From: Acidicapsa ligni
GTDB lineage: Bacteria > Acidobacteriota > Terriglobia > Terriglobales > Acidobacteriaceae
Length of the DNA: 64,000 nt
Assembly: GCF_025685655.1 (NCBI RefSeq)
Contig: NZ_JAGSYG010000006.1
Span: 62,001-126,000, forward strand
Direction: 5' to 3'
Part shown: positions 17,589 through 25,483 of the stretch, in pieces
Layout of the letters: every line of letters begins with the position of its first letter
Position numbering within the stretch: position 1 is the first letter of the stretch
The notes under the pieces: model-generated
Told to the model about the DNA's origin: nothing
What the model saw: the letters and a program-made list of their open reading frames with translations, nothing else
Databases searched by the model: none
Made by a program: the position numbers and the translations under genes

Positions 17589-19739
17589 ATGCATCTGCGC
17601 TCAACAGCTATACCGGTTTTATTTACTGTTTCGATGGCCTTCATCGCAGCGCCGCTCGGTGCGCAAACTTCTGCCCAGCCTCTGCCGGCCGCACCTGCGC
17701 ATATTTTCGGCTATACCGACTTCACCGCGCAGGCTAAAATCGACGCGGATTTCCTCGCTGTTCCCGATGCCAGACTTGCCGGACAGCATCTCAAGACGCT
17801 CACCGCCGAGCCGCACATCGCCAGTTCCAAAGAGGACTATAAGACTGCCGAGTACGTCGCCGCCAGGTTCAAAGAAGCTGGTCTTGAAACCGAGATTGTG
17901 CCCTATCGCGTGTTGTTGAATCAGCCGCGAAAAGTCAGCTTTGAGGCCAGGTCAGACGATGGCAAACTGCTCTCCAGCGGACCCACGAGAGAGCATGTCA
18001 GCAACGATCCGTTTCAGGATGACCCTCGCGTGGTGATGCCTTTCAATGGCTCATCCGGTTCAGGAGATGTGACTGGAGAGGTCGTCTACGCCAACTACGG
18101 ACGTCTCGAAGACTTCGATAAACTGGCCGAGCAGCACATCGATCTCCACGGCAAAATCGTCCTGGTTCGATATGGAGTGAACTTTCGCGGGGTGAAGGTC
18201 TACATCGCGGAGCAGCGCGGTGCCAAAGGCGTCCTCATCTATTCCGACCCGATGGACGATGGCTACTTCAAGGGCGACATGTACCCCAATGGACCCTGGC
18301 GTCCAGAGACAGGCGTGCAGCGCGGGAGCGTTCAGTATCTGTTCAAATATCCTGGCGATCCGCAGACCCCGGGCGTTGCCTCCACGGTCTCTCTGCCAGA
18401 CTCGGCGCGGCTTGACCCACTCAAGACCGGCAACCAGCCCAGCATCATTTCCGTGCCGATCAGCTACCACGACGCCGCGCCTATTCTTGAAGCACTCAAA
18501 GGCCCCAGCGTTCCCGCAGGATGGCAGGGAGCGTTGAGCTTTCACTACCATCTTGGCGGAACTGGAGTGAGCATCCACCTGGTTTCTGACCAGGACTATA
18601 AAGTCCGCACCATCTGGGATGTGATCGGCAAAATTCCGGGTACGGATAACTCCGACGACTGGGTCGTTGCCGGGAATCACCGCGATGCATGGGTTTATGG
18701 AGCCGTCGATCCGAACAGCGGCACTGCGTCCATGCTGGAAGCAGTTCACGGCCTCGGCGTTCTGCTCAAGCAGGGTTGGAAGCCGAAACGCACCATCGTT
18801 ATCGGTAGCTGGGATGCGGAAGAAGAAGGCCTCATTGGTTCGACGGAGTGGGTCGAGGAGCATGCCAAAGTTCTCGAACACGCCGTCGCTTACTTCAATG
18901 TGGACGTAGCTGTCGCCGGGCCGGATTTTGGTGCGGAAGCCGTGCCGTCGCTCAAGCAGTTCATTCGCGAAATCACCCACGAAGTTCCCAGCCCCAAAGG
19001 CGGCACGGTATACGACCAATGGAAACTTGAATCAGGCCATCAGCCAGGCGATGTCAACACAGGGCACGTTACCCGCTCCCACGCACCGGCTGAAGATGTC
19101 CGCGTCGGCGATCTAGGCTCCGGCTCGGATTACACACCGTTCCTGCAGCATGTCGGTGTTCCTTCGACGGATATCGGTTCGCATGGCGATTACGGCGTCT
19201 ACCATTCGGTCTTCGACAACTACGCCTGGTATGTCCAGAATGCCGATCCCACCTTTGTCTATCTCCAGGAGATGGCTCGCATTCAAGGCCTTGAGATTCT
19301 TCACATGGCTGACGCCGACGTGCTGCCATACGACTACGTCACTTACGGCAAAGAAATCGTCTCCTATCTTCAGTCGGTGGAGCACATTCCCGGGGCAACG
19401 CTTGATTTTGCCGCCGCCGAAGCCGCTGCTGCCGGTTTCGTGCAAGCAGCTGAAGCTGTTCGCACGCGCCAATCGGCTCCGGGAATCGATGCGACCCAGC
19501 TCAATCGCCAATTACGCGCGACCGAGGCGGCCTTTATATCGGAGGCTGGTCTGCCCAACCGAAGCTGGTACAAACACACCATCTACGCTCCCGGTGAATA
19601 CACCGGTTACGCGGCTGTCGTTATTCCCGGTGTAACCGAATCGATTGAAGCCAAAAGGCTTACAGTCGCCAGCCAGCAACTGGAAATCCTTACGCAGGCT
19701 TTGAATCGAGCTACACAAACGCTGAATACGCAGCAATAA
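17589..19739 (+). CDS. Secreted M28 metallopeptidase, glutamate carboxypeptidase II-like
   Basis: 716 residues with a signal peptide (LFTVSMAFIAAPLGAQ). Domain order is as in human PSMA: a PA (protease-associated) domain at about 115-290 (GKIVLVRYG, RGAKGVLIYSDP), an M28 zinc peptidase at about 340-560, and a transferrin-receptor-like dimerisation domain at the end. Zinc/catalytic residues are visible: NHRDAW (His364), DPNSGT (Asp374), WDAEEEG (Glu411/412), NVDVA and GVYHSVFDNY. It probably trims acidic C-terminal residues from peptides outside the cytoplasm. Start: ATG after GAGGAAT. It stands alone, ended by a hairpin. Confidence 0.88.
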   Translation: MHLRSTAIPVLFTVSMAFIAAPLGAQTSAQPLPAAPAHIFGYTDFTAQAKIDADFLAVPDARLAGQHLKTLTAEPHIASSKEDYKTAEYVAARFKEAGLETEIVPYRVLLNQPRKVSFEARSDDGKLLSSGPTREHVSNDPFQDDPRVVMPFNGSSGSGDVTGEVVYANYGRLEDFDKLAEQHIDLHGKIVLVRYGVNFRGVKVYIAEQRGAKGVLIYSDPMDDGYFKGDMYPNGPWRPETGVQRGSVQYLFKYPGDPQTPGVASTVSLPDSARLDPLKTGNQPSIISVPISYHDAAPILEALKGPSVPAGWQGALSFHYHLGGTGVSIHLVSDQDYKVRTIWDVIGKIPGTDNSDDWVVAGNHRDAWVYGAVDPNSGTASMLEAVHGLGVLLKQGWKPKRTIVIGSWDAEEEGLIGSTEWVEEHAKVLEHAVAYFNVDVAVAGPDFGAEAVPSLKQFIREITHEVPSPKGGTVYDQWKLESGHQPGDVNTGHVTRSHAPAEDVRVGDLGSGSDYTPFLQHVGVPSTDIGSHGDYGVYHSVFDNYAWYVQNADPTFVYLQEMARIQGLEILHMADADVLPYDYVTYGKEIVSYLQSVEHIPGATLDFAAAEAAAAGFVQAAEAVRTRQSAPGIDATQLNRQLRATEAAFISEAGLPNRSWYKHTIYAPGEYTGYAAVVIPGVTESIEAKRLTVASQQLEILTQALNRATQTLNTQQ

Positions 19740-19749
19740 CAGCCTCGGT

Positions 19750-19781
19750 CGAGGGAGAGGATTTTTCCATACTTTCCCTCG
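19750..19781 (+). terminator. Terminator hairpin after the M28 peptidase
   Basis: CGAGGGA pairs with TCCCTCG over 7 bp, about 10 bases after the stop codon. No long U-run directly follows. Confidence 0.5.
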
Positions 19782-19949
19782 CCGTGTCATCAAAAATATT
19801 TTTTCGAAATTGTTAATTTTTATCTGGACTATTTGTTTTTTTAGGCTCAAAGTAACCTTACTAAAGAGCTCCATGTAAGCAGTTTGCTATTACCAACGGG
19901 GGTACCCTGTGGATCAAGCTGCCTGGTGGAGCTGCCAGAGAGAACGTTC

Positions 19950-20054
19950 ATGCATGATTTGTTAATCGCTGTGGTTTTCGTTGCAACAGTCGCATCCCCT
20001 GCCTTGATCGCGTACTCGCCTAAAAACCCGGCGCGACCTCGCGATAAACAATAA
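19950..20054 (+). CDS. MHDLL-family single-TM micro-protein, copy 1
   Basis: 34 residues: MHDLLIAVVFVATVASPALI, then a short polar tail rich in Pro, Arg and Lys. It matches three other micro-ORFs here (23862, 24450, 26468) in the start MHDL, the hydrophobic run and the PA(I/L/V) position. AGAGAGAA precedes the ATG. It is predicted to be one membrane helix with a short cytoplasmic or periplasmic tail. The family is not recognised. The resemblance to short hydrophobic type I toxins is only general. This is the most diverged copy. Confidence 0.65.
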   Translation: MHDLLIAVVFVATVASPALIAYSPKNPARPRDKQ

Positions 20055-20121
20055 CATTCCGCCTCGTCGCCCTGACTGCACGGTTGGACGATGGGAAGAG
20101 ATCCCTCCCCCAGGACGGATC

Positions 20122-20161
20122 GGCATTTTCCGGATCGATACATATCGATCCGGAAAATGCC
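20122..20161. repeat. 40-nt perfect inverted repeat (18-bp stem, ACAT loop)
   Basis: GGCATTTTCCGGATCGAT and its exact reverse complement are separated by ACAT. It lies between micro-protein copy 1 and ccmE. It could end transcription of copy 1 or be a protein-binding palindrome; no U-run follows. Confidence 0.7.
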
Positions 20162-20224
20162 TTAAAGCACAGACTCAACCTTCCGGTCGGTTGACCCCGC
20201 CCACCACGCCTCGTAGAGTAGAAG

Positions 20225-20836
20225 ATGTTCCCCGCTTCACGCGCTGAGATGAACAAGCAGCCAGAAGCACAGGAAAATGGGGTCAAAATGAAGCTATCTG
20301 GTCAATCTCTCCGCATCGGAATTGCTGCCGTAATCGTGCTCGGCACTATCGGCTACCTAGCCTACACGGGTACAGCCGCCAACAAGAGCTACTACGTCAC
20401 CGTCCCGGAAATGCAGAATATGGGCGAAAAAGCCTACCAGTCGCACCTGCGCGTCGAGGGCTACGTCAAGCCGGAGACCATCCAGCGCAGCGGCCCCAAC
20501 GTCCGGTTCACCCTCACCGAGTTTGAAAGCCACAATCCCAAGGCCACGCCCAATGCGCGGGCGATCACGGTCAGCTATCAGGGATCTGAGCCGCCACCGG
20601 ATACCTTCAAAGGGGATGCCCAGGCGTTGGCTATCGGAACCTGGGGCCATGATGGCGTCTTTCACGCCACGCAGCTTCAGGCCAAATGTGCATCGAAATA
20701 TGCTCCCGCTGGACCGAATCAGCAGCCCGGTCAGACACCAGCGACACCGATGAGCAGCCCATCTCCCAGCACCGGTCGCGCCTCCGTCGATTCCGCGCCG
20801 CTATCGACGGCCGTAGCTTCTGTTACTGGCCGGTAG
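20225..20836 (+). CDS. ccmE: Cytochrome c maturation heme chaperone CcmE, cysteine (CXXXY) type
   Basis: 203 residues. An N-terminal membrane anchor (IGIAAVIVLGTIGYLAYTG) is followed by an OB-fold domain typical of CcmE (HLRVEGYVKPETIQ, VRFTLTEFE). CcmE carries heme from CcmABC to the ligation machinery in the periplasm. The usual heme-binding site HXXXY is replaced: the sequence reads QAKCASKYAP with Cys155 and Tyr159. Such CXXXY CcmE proteins are known from archaea and Desulfovibrio. A Pro/Gln/Ser-rich tail follows. Start is uncertain: ATGs at 20225, 20249 and 20288 are in frame. Confidence 0.85.
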   Translation: MFPASRAEMNKQPEAQENGVKMKLSGQSLRIGIAAVIVLGTIGYLAYTGTAANKSYYVTVPEMQNMGEKAYQSHLRVEGYVKPETIQRSGPNVRFTLTEFESHNPKATPNARAITVSYQGSEPPPDTFKGDAQALAIGTWGHDGVFHATQLQAKCASKYAPAGPNQQPGQTPATPMSSPSPSTGRASVDSAPLSTAVASVTGR

Positions 20837-20848
20837 GCCAAAAATCGC

Positions 20849-21550
20849 ATGAGTGAGGCCGCCGAAGCCGCGCAATCCCCAGCCTCTGACTTGCAATCGG
20901 ACGTGCTTGCCCGCATCGATTCCGTATCGCGCCTCTTCGGCAGCTTTGCGGCGCTTCGTCAAATCTCGCTCAATCTCGCTCCTGGCCGCTGCTATGTTCT
21001 GCTCGGCGAAAACGGCGCGGGCAAATCGACCCTGCTGCGCATCCTCGCCGGATTGCTGCTGCCGACGCAGGGCTCCGTCAAACTCTTCGGAGATCTCGCA
21101 CCGCACGACGCTCGCGACCGTATCGGTTATATGAGCCACGCTCCAATGCTCTATGACGAACTCACCGGTCTGGAAAACCTGAAATATTTTCGCAATCTCT
21201 ACCAGACCCGCGACTGCCTTACGCCTGAAGGAGCGCTCCGTGAGGTCAATCTCGACCCTGCACTGCCGCGAACCGTGGGCCAGTACTCGCAAGGAATGCG
21301 CCAGCGGGCCTCGCTAGCGCGTGTCCTGATCTCACAACCGGAATTGCTGCTGCTCGACGAGCCCTTTTCCAACATGGATGTCGAAAGCGCGCACCAGATG
21401 GTCAGCCTGCTTGCGCGGTTCCGCAACAGCAATCGCACTATCGTCCTCACGACACACCAGCGCGAATTAGCTCTCCCCATCGCAGACCATATTCTGACGC
21501 TGAAGGCTGGGCGCGTTCACTCCTTCGAGCATGGTAGCCCCAGCTTATGA
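20849..21550 (+). CDS. ccmA: Heme export ABC ATPase CcmA
   Basis: 233 residues. ATP-binding subunit of CcmABC, which drives release of holo-CcmE. Walker A GENGAGKST, signature YSQGMRQRASLARV and Walker B LLLLDEPFSNMD are all present, as is the H-loop LTTHQRE. It starts 12 bases after ccmE and its stop overlaps the ybaK start (ATGA), so the genes are co-transcribed. The ATPase alone could belong to another ABC family, but the neighbours settle it. Confidence 0.9.
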   Translation: MSEAAEAAQSPASDLQSDVLARIDSVSRLFGSFAALRQISLNLAPGRCYVLLGENGAGKSTLLRILAGLLLPTQGSVKLFGDLAPHDARDRIGYMSHAPMLYDELTGLENLKYFRNLYQTRDCLTPEGALREVNLDPALPRTVGQYSQGMRQRASLARVLISQPELLLLDEPFSNMDVESAHQMVSLLARFRNSNRTIVLTTHQRELALPIADHILTLKAGRVHSFEHGSPSL

Positions 21551-22056
21551 AGACAAACGGAGCACGCTTCCTCGATAGCCTCGGCATCCACTACTCCTTG
21601 CGCGAGTACGAAGTCGACCCCGAAGATCTGACGGCAATCACCGTCGCGAAAAAGATCGACATGCCCGTGGAACAGGTCTTCAAAACTCTGCTGACGACAG
21701 ACGGTGCTGGCGGCTACTTCTTCGCAGTGATTCCCGGAGACGCCGAGGTGGATTTCAAAAAGCTGGCTCGCGCCGCGGAAGTTCGCAAAATCGAGATGGT
21801 TTCGCTTAAAGAAGTGCAGCCGCTTACCGGCTACATTCGTGGCGGAGTCACCGTCTTCGGCGCGAAAAAAACCTACCCGGCATTTGTCGATGAGACAGTG
21901 GAGCTCTTCGATGAAATCAGCGTCTCCGCAGGCGTGCGCGGCACGCAGTTGATCCTCAACCCTGCCGATTACATTCGCGCAGCAGAGGCCACCCTTGCCG
22001 ACCTGACCAAAGACGTACAGAGGGACACGAAACCCGGTGAGGTAGCACAGGCATGA
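21547..22056 (+). CDS. ybaK: Cys-tRNA(Pro)/Cys-tRNA(Cys) deacylase YbaK/EbsC-type
   Basis: 169 residues. It hydrolyses mischarged aminoacyl-tRNA in trans. The YbaK domain runs through most of the protein: the HYSLREYEVDPEDL-type start, VAKKIDMPVEQVFKTLL (containing the conserved Lys and Thr), FFAVIPGDAEVDFKKLA and GGVTVFGAKKTYPAFVDET. It overlaps ccmA by 4 bases upstream and ccmB by 4 bases downstream, so it is fully embedded in the ccm operon although its known role is unrelated. Its tRNA specificity here is unproven. Confidence 0.88.
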   Translation: MKTNGARFLDSLGIHYSLREYEVDPEDLTAITVAKKIDMPVEQVFKTLLTTDGAGGYFFAVIPGDAEVDFKKLARAAEVRKIEMVSLKEVQPLTGYIRGGVTVFGAKKTYPAFVDETVELFDEISVSAGVRGTQLILNPADYIRAAEATLADLTKDVQRDTKPGEVAQA

Positions 22057-22769
22057 GCGTGGCAACCATCCCCTCAACAGGCACCAAAGCAAGCTGGACC
22101 CGCCTGGTTCTGACGCATTTGAAAAAAGACCTGCGCATCGAGTGGCGTTCTCGCGAAGCCATCAATTCGATGCTCTTCTTTTCGCTGCTGGTAGTCGTGC
22201 TTTTCAGCATGGCATTCGATCCGAGTGCCGACACATCCCGCGAAATCGCAGGCGGCGTTCTCTGCGTGGCTACGCTTTTTGCCAGCGTCTCGGCACTCAA
22301 TCAGGCCTGGGCTCGCGAGATGCGCCACCAGGTACTCGACGCACTGCGCATGACGCCCTCGAATGGAGCAGCGCTCTTCCTCGCCAAGGTACTCGCCAAC
22401 TTCTTTTTCGTCTCGCTCGTTCAGGTGGTTCTGGGACCGATATTTTTTATCATGTACAACCTCCACCCTCTTGGCGATGCATGGCTATTGGCCCTGGTGA
22501 TACCACTGGGAACATGGGCACTCGTGGCCAACGGAACTTTTTTTGCAGCGCTTTCCATTCGCAGCCGCAATCGCGAACTGCTGCTGCCGCTGATTCTCTT
22601 CCCTATCTTTCTGCCCGCGCTGCTGGCGATGGTTCTCTCGACCAAGACCATTCTCACCGGCGACGACAGCGATCCGACGCTTCTCTGGATCAAGCTGCTG
22701 GGCGGCTACGACATCATCTTCACAACGGTGAGTCTGCTGCTTTTTGATACCGTACTGCAGGCCGAATAG
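22053..22769 (+). CDS. ccmB: Heme exporter permease CcmB
   Basis: 238 residues, six membrane segments. Membrane partner of CcmA. Typical CcmB elements: LKKDLRIEWRSREAINSMLFF near the N-terminus, ALNQAWAREMRHQVLDALRM and ALFLAKVLANFFFVSLVQV. It overlaps the preceding ybaK stop (ATGA). It is followed by 60 bases and then ccmC. Confidence 0.92.
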   Translation: MSVATIPSTGTKASWTRLVLTHLKKDLRIEWRSREAINSMLFFSLLVVVLFSMAFDPSADTSREIAGGVLCVATLFASVSALNQAWAREMRHQVLDALRMTPSNGAALFLAKVLANFFFVSLVQVVLGPIFFIMYNLHPLGDAWLLALVIPLGTWALVANGTFFAALSIRSRNRELLLPLILFPIFLPALLAMVLSTKTILTGDDSDPTLLWIKLLGGYDIIFTTVSLLLFDTVLQAE

Positions 22770-22829
22770 TTCGTGCGGCCGCAGCGCTAAACTAGTGGAA
22801 TCCTCTTCGCAGTAACGAGGCATTATCTA

Positions 22830-23537
22830 ATGAAGAAGCTATTTTCGGTAATCGGTATCGCGGCCGTTATTGCGCTTATGGCCTGGGCCTTCTATCAGGC
22901 GATGTATGTGGCGCCCGCGGAAGCCACCATGGGCGACGTCGCAAGAATCTTCTACTACCACGTGCCTCACGGCATGCTTTGCTATTTATTCTTCAGCATC
23001 AACTTCGTCGCTTCTGTGCTGGTTCTGGCGTGGCGGCGAACGAACCCGGCGCGGGCGCTTGCCGCCGATGCGTGGGCACTTGCCGGGGCTGAGGTTGGAG
23101 TGGTTTTTTGTTCCGTCGTGCTCATCACTGGCCCGCTCTGGGGCAGACCAGTCTGGGGTATCTGGTGGACCTGGGACGCTCGCCTGACAACGACGCTTGT
23201 TCTGTGGCTCATTTACGTCAGTTACCTGCTGGCGAGGCGCTTTACTGCCGGTGCGGAGATGCAGACGCTTGCGGCGGTGCTTTCCGTATTTGGCGCGCTC
23301 GACATGCCCATCAATTACCTGGCCAATCGCCTGTGGCGTACCCAGCATCCTTCCCCTGTATTTGGAGGCGATCCGGATGCCGGGCTTAAAGATCCACGCA
23401 TGCTCGCCGCATTTGGATGGAACGTGCTTGCATGGGCAGTCTGGGGACTAACAGTGCTGGCGATTCGCATCTACATCCAACGGCGACAGCAACGGATTGA
23501 CGGCGCTGAAGCACTTGCCGCCCTGGCTGGCGACTAA
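22830..23537 (+). CDS. ccmC: Cytochrome c maturation protein CcmC (heme handling)
   Basis: 235 residues, six membrane segments. It loads heme onto CcmE. The tryptophan-rich WWD motif is clear (WGIWWTWDARLTTTLVLW), with flanking conserved His residues (YYHVPHG) and the later NYLANRLWRTQHPSPV region. GAGG precedes the ATG. ccmF, ccmG and ccmH, which perform heme ligation in system I, are not in the window. Confidence 0.93.
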   Translation: MKKLFSVIGIAAVIALMAWAFYQAMYVAPAEATMGDVARIFYYHVPHGMLCYLFFSINFVASVLVLAWRRTNPARALAADAWALAGAEVGVVFCSVVLITGPLWGRPVWGIWWTWDARLTTTLVLWLIYVSYLLARRFTAGAEMQTLAAVLSVFGALDMPINYLANRLWRTQHPSPVFGGDPDAGLKDPRMLAAFGWNVLAWAVWGLTVLAIRIYIQRRQQRIDGAEALAALAGD

Positions 23538-23587
23538 TCCCTGCCGGGGTTACCGACAAGAATCTTTAGAAATCTGTGGGAGGAAAT

Positions 23588-23707
23588 GTGGGACACAATT
23601 TTCTGGTAGCGGCGTTTTGCTGCACATGGGTAATTCAATTGGGCTATCTTACGTGGATGCTACTGAAATGGCAGAAGCAGCGCTCGAAGCTGCGTTCAAA
23701 CAAATAA
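23588..23707 (+). CDS. ccmD: CcmD-like small membrane protein
   Basis: 39 residues: the start GHNFLVAAFCCTWVIQLGYL is followed by a basic tail (WQKQRSKLRSNK). CcmD is a single-helix protein of 40-60 residues that keeps CcmE bound to CcmC. Here the length, the position 50 bases after ccmC, the YL/WVI pattern of the helix and the positively charged C-terminal tail all fit. Start: GTG at 23588 with GGGAGG 5 bases upstream. Being short and GTG-initiated, it is easy for gene finders to miss. Confidence 0.75.
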   Translation: MGHNFLVAAFCCTWVIQLGYLTWMLLKWQKQRSKLRSNK

Positions 23708-23861
23708 CTCTTGAAAAACTCTGGCTGTAACACCAATGTGGGTACCTGGGTAACACCCATTTGAATTAAATCCAGTTTCTTTGTGGGATTTAAGTAATTT
23801 CTATTTCCGCCGAAGATAGATGTGTGAAAGAGTACTAGAAACACCTTCAAAGGAAAATCCC

Positions 23862-23999
23862 ATGCATGATCTCGTCATTGCTCTTGCTTTTATTGGGCTA
23901 ACAATTGTTCCTGCAGTTGTGATGGCCAAGACTCAGGTATCTCGTCCCACCCAACACGAAGCAGAGGTTCCCTCAGCCGAGGAACTCAAAACCTACTAG
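23862..23999 (+). CDS. MHDL-family single-TM micro-protein, copy 2
   Basis: 45 residues, the longest copy: MHDLVIALAFIGLTIVPAVV, then a polar tail of 25 residues. AAAGGAAAA precedes ATG 23862. It lies 154 bases after ccmD. The gap before it holds a hairpin (TGGGT/ACCCA at 23747-23759) and a second one (TTAAATCC/GGATTTAA near 23765-23792). One membrane helix is predicted. The family is not recognised. Confidence 0.7.
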   Translation: MHDLVIALAFIGLTIVPAVVMAKTQVSRPTQHEAEVPSAEELKTY

Positions 24000-24449
24000 T
24001 TCAGATTCCTCTCAGGCAATGGGGCGGAAAGAACGTTTGCACCTGCAAACAAACGTTGCAATCTTTCCGCATAGAGCGGCATAAAACGCAGATCCGCATG
24101 GAGTAAAGAGCCGCGACTTTCAGCCGCAGACTTTCAATCTACACTTATATCTATCGACAGACATGAATCCCCTGCCCCATCGATCCCTATGCATTGCCTG
24201 AGAACAATTTCCCCAAAGCTTAGCCTTCGCGCGTCTCTCTCTAACGGCAGGTTGCCGAATCAATCCATAACTCAATTAATTCAGAACTGAATCAATCCGG
24301 AAGATATCGATCTAACACTTCAGAGGTATACGGCATACTACTGTTTCATTTTGGAACAGGAGAATGTGCTATTTCGTAACCTAGTTACTTCGGTCATGAT
24401 CAATGTGTGGACGAGTTCAGACGAACTCCCACCAAGGAGCATCTCCCCA
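24000..24449. other. 450-bp intergenic region upstream of micro-protein copy 3
   Basis: It holds no convincing gene. It contains a GTAAC/GTTAC palindrome (24376-24388), a GAGTTC-AGAC-GAACTC hairpin (24413-24428) and the ribosome site AAGGAG (24434-24439) for copy 3. From about 24350 on it resembles the region upstream of copy 4. An in-frame N-terminal extension of copy 3 (from 24351) exists but its frame is not conserved with copy 4. Confidence 0.55.
24413..24439 (+). promoter_or_regulatory. Leader hairpin and Shine-Dalgarno of micro-protein copy 3
   Basis: Stem GAGTTC/GAACTC, loop AGAC, then CCCACC and AAGGAG. The second half (CTCC) could pair with GGAG of the ribosome site instead, giving two alternative structures. 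Copy 4 keeps the same stem with base-pair-preserving changes. Confidence 0.5.
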
Positions 24450-24548
24450 ATGCATGATCTTCTTATCGCCCTCGCCTTTATTGGAATGGTTATCACCCCG
24501 GCCATAGTCGCCGCTCATTCCGGCACCTCGGAAAGCAACCCTGAGTAA
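24450..24548 (+). CDS. MHDLL-family single-TM micro-protein, copy 3
   Basis: 32 residues: MHDLLIALAFIGMVITPAIV, then AAHSGTSESNPE. It is nearly identical to copy 4 (26468), including the last eight residues. AAGGAG lies 10 bases before the ATG. One membrane helix with a short acidic-polar tail is predicted. Upstream and coding parts are duplicated together. Unrecognised family. Confidence 0.75.
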   Translation: MHDLLIALAFIGMVITPAIVAAHSGTSESNPE

Positions 24549-24627
24549 GCCAGCAGTAACTCCTACCGAAACGATGATATTTTCCCGGCGATTGCCGACA
24601 CGATTGCGATAGATTGAGCGCAATTAA

Positions 24628-24660
24628 CCCCAGCCGATATCCTCGCTGGGGCATGTTTTT
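24628..24660 (+). terminator. Terminator after micro-protein copy 3
   Basis: CCCCAGC pairs with GCTGGGG (7 bp, 10-base loop), followed by CATGTTTTT. Good rho-independent form, 80 bases after the stop. Confidence 0.7.
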
Positions 24661-24772
24661 GGATATTTGCAGACTACCTGTATAGAAAATCATTAAGCCA
24701 TGCTTTGAAACATGATCTGCCACGGTCCCTCTTCCACCATCCAGATATCCAGATGCCCGTTTCAAAACACTG

Positions 24773-25381
24773 CTATAAGGTTTCGTTCGCCTGCGGTCGC
24801 GTGCGAACCTGGCTCTCAATATAGGCATTCAGATGCTGTTGAGCTACGCGCAGGACGCGGCCAGATTCCTGTAGCTGTGAGGTGATAAAAGCACCCTCCA
24901 TCAGAGAGATGATCAGAGTCGAGAGACCCTCAGGATCTACATCGGCACCGATTTCCCCTTTGCTCTGCCCCTCTTCGATGATCTGGTTGAGAGCCGAGAT
25001 CCAATCGCGCAGCGCTTCTTTCGCCATCGAGCGAAGCACGGAGTTGCCGTCATCGGTATCGGTTGCGGTATTCCATAAGGGGCAGCCGCCTGGAAAGGCC
25101 TGCTTTGACGCCAGATTTTCGATATGCAGCTTGAGCTTGTCGACACTGTTCGCGACATCGCCGAGATTGCCCATTCTGGCCGAGCAACTCTGCTTCCACG
25201 CATAACGGAACGCCTCGCCTGCCAGCTCCTCTTTGGTGGCAAAGTGGCCGTAGAGGCTCGCTTTTTCAAGGCCAGTCGCAACGCTGATCTCCTGCATGGA
25301 ACAGCCGTCGAAGCCGTGCTTATTGAAGAGCGGCGCAGCCTCAGAAATGATGCGGTTACGTGTTATCTCACCTTTCGTCAT
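24773..25381 (-). CDS. TetR-family transcriptional repressor
   Basis: 202 residues. The N-terminal DNA-binding domain is typical: TRNRIISEAAPLFNKHGFDG, then the helix-turn-helix SMQEISVATGLEKASLYGHF and ATKEELAGEAFRYAW. The C-terminal ligand domain is of the TetR_C type (acyl- or aromatic-responsive members such as AcrR/NemR group). It lies 94 bases downstream of the SDR gene on the same strand. A CTACC-GATT-GGTAG palindrome upstream of the SDR gene is a candidate operator, suggesting it controls the pair. Ligand unknown. Confidence 0.85.
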   Translation of the reverse strand: MTKGEITRNRIISEAAPLFNKHGFDGCSMQEISVATGLEKASLYGHFATKEELAGEAFRYAWKQSCSARMGNLGDVANSVDKLKLHIENLASKQAFPGGCPLWNTATDTDDGNSVLRSMAKEALRDWISALNQIIEEGQSKGEIGADVDPEGLSTLIISLMEGAFITSQLQESGRVLRVAQQHLNAYIESQVRTRPQANETL

Positions 25382-25449
25382 GGTGCTCCATCTCCATAAT
25401 TAGAGCAGGCGGGTAGGGAATGCCCCACCCGCCCACTGCTCAAATCAGG

Positions 25450-25483
25450 TTCGCAATTACCAGGCAACTTCGCAATTACCAGG
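25450..25483. repeat. 15-bp direct repeat, period 19, over the SDR stop codon
   Basis: TTCGCAATTACCAGG occurs twice (25450-25464, 25469-25483). The second copy contains the SDR stop codon, so the gene end has been tandemly duplicated. Confidence 0.7.

Noticed and set aside
24351..24449. N-terminal extension of micro-protein copy 3
   Set aside because: A matching extension exists at copy 4, but a one-base spacing difference breaks the shared frame further upstream, and the ribosome site lies directly before MHDL.
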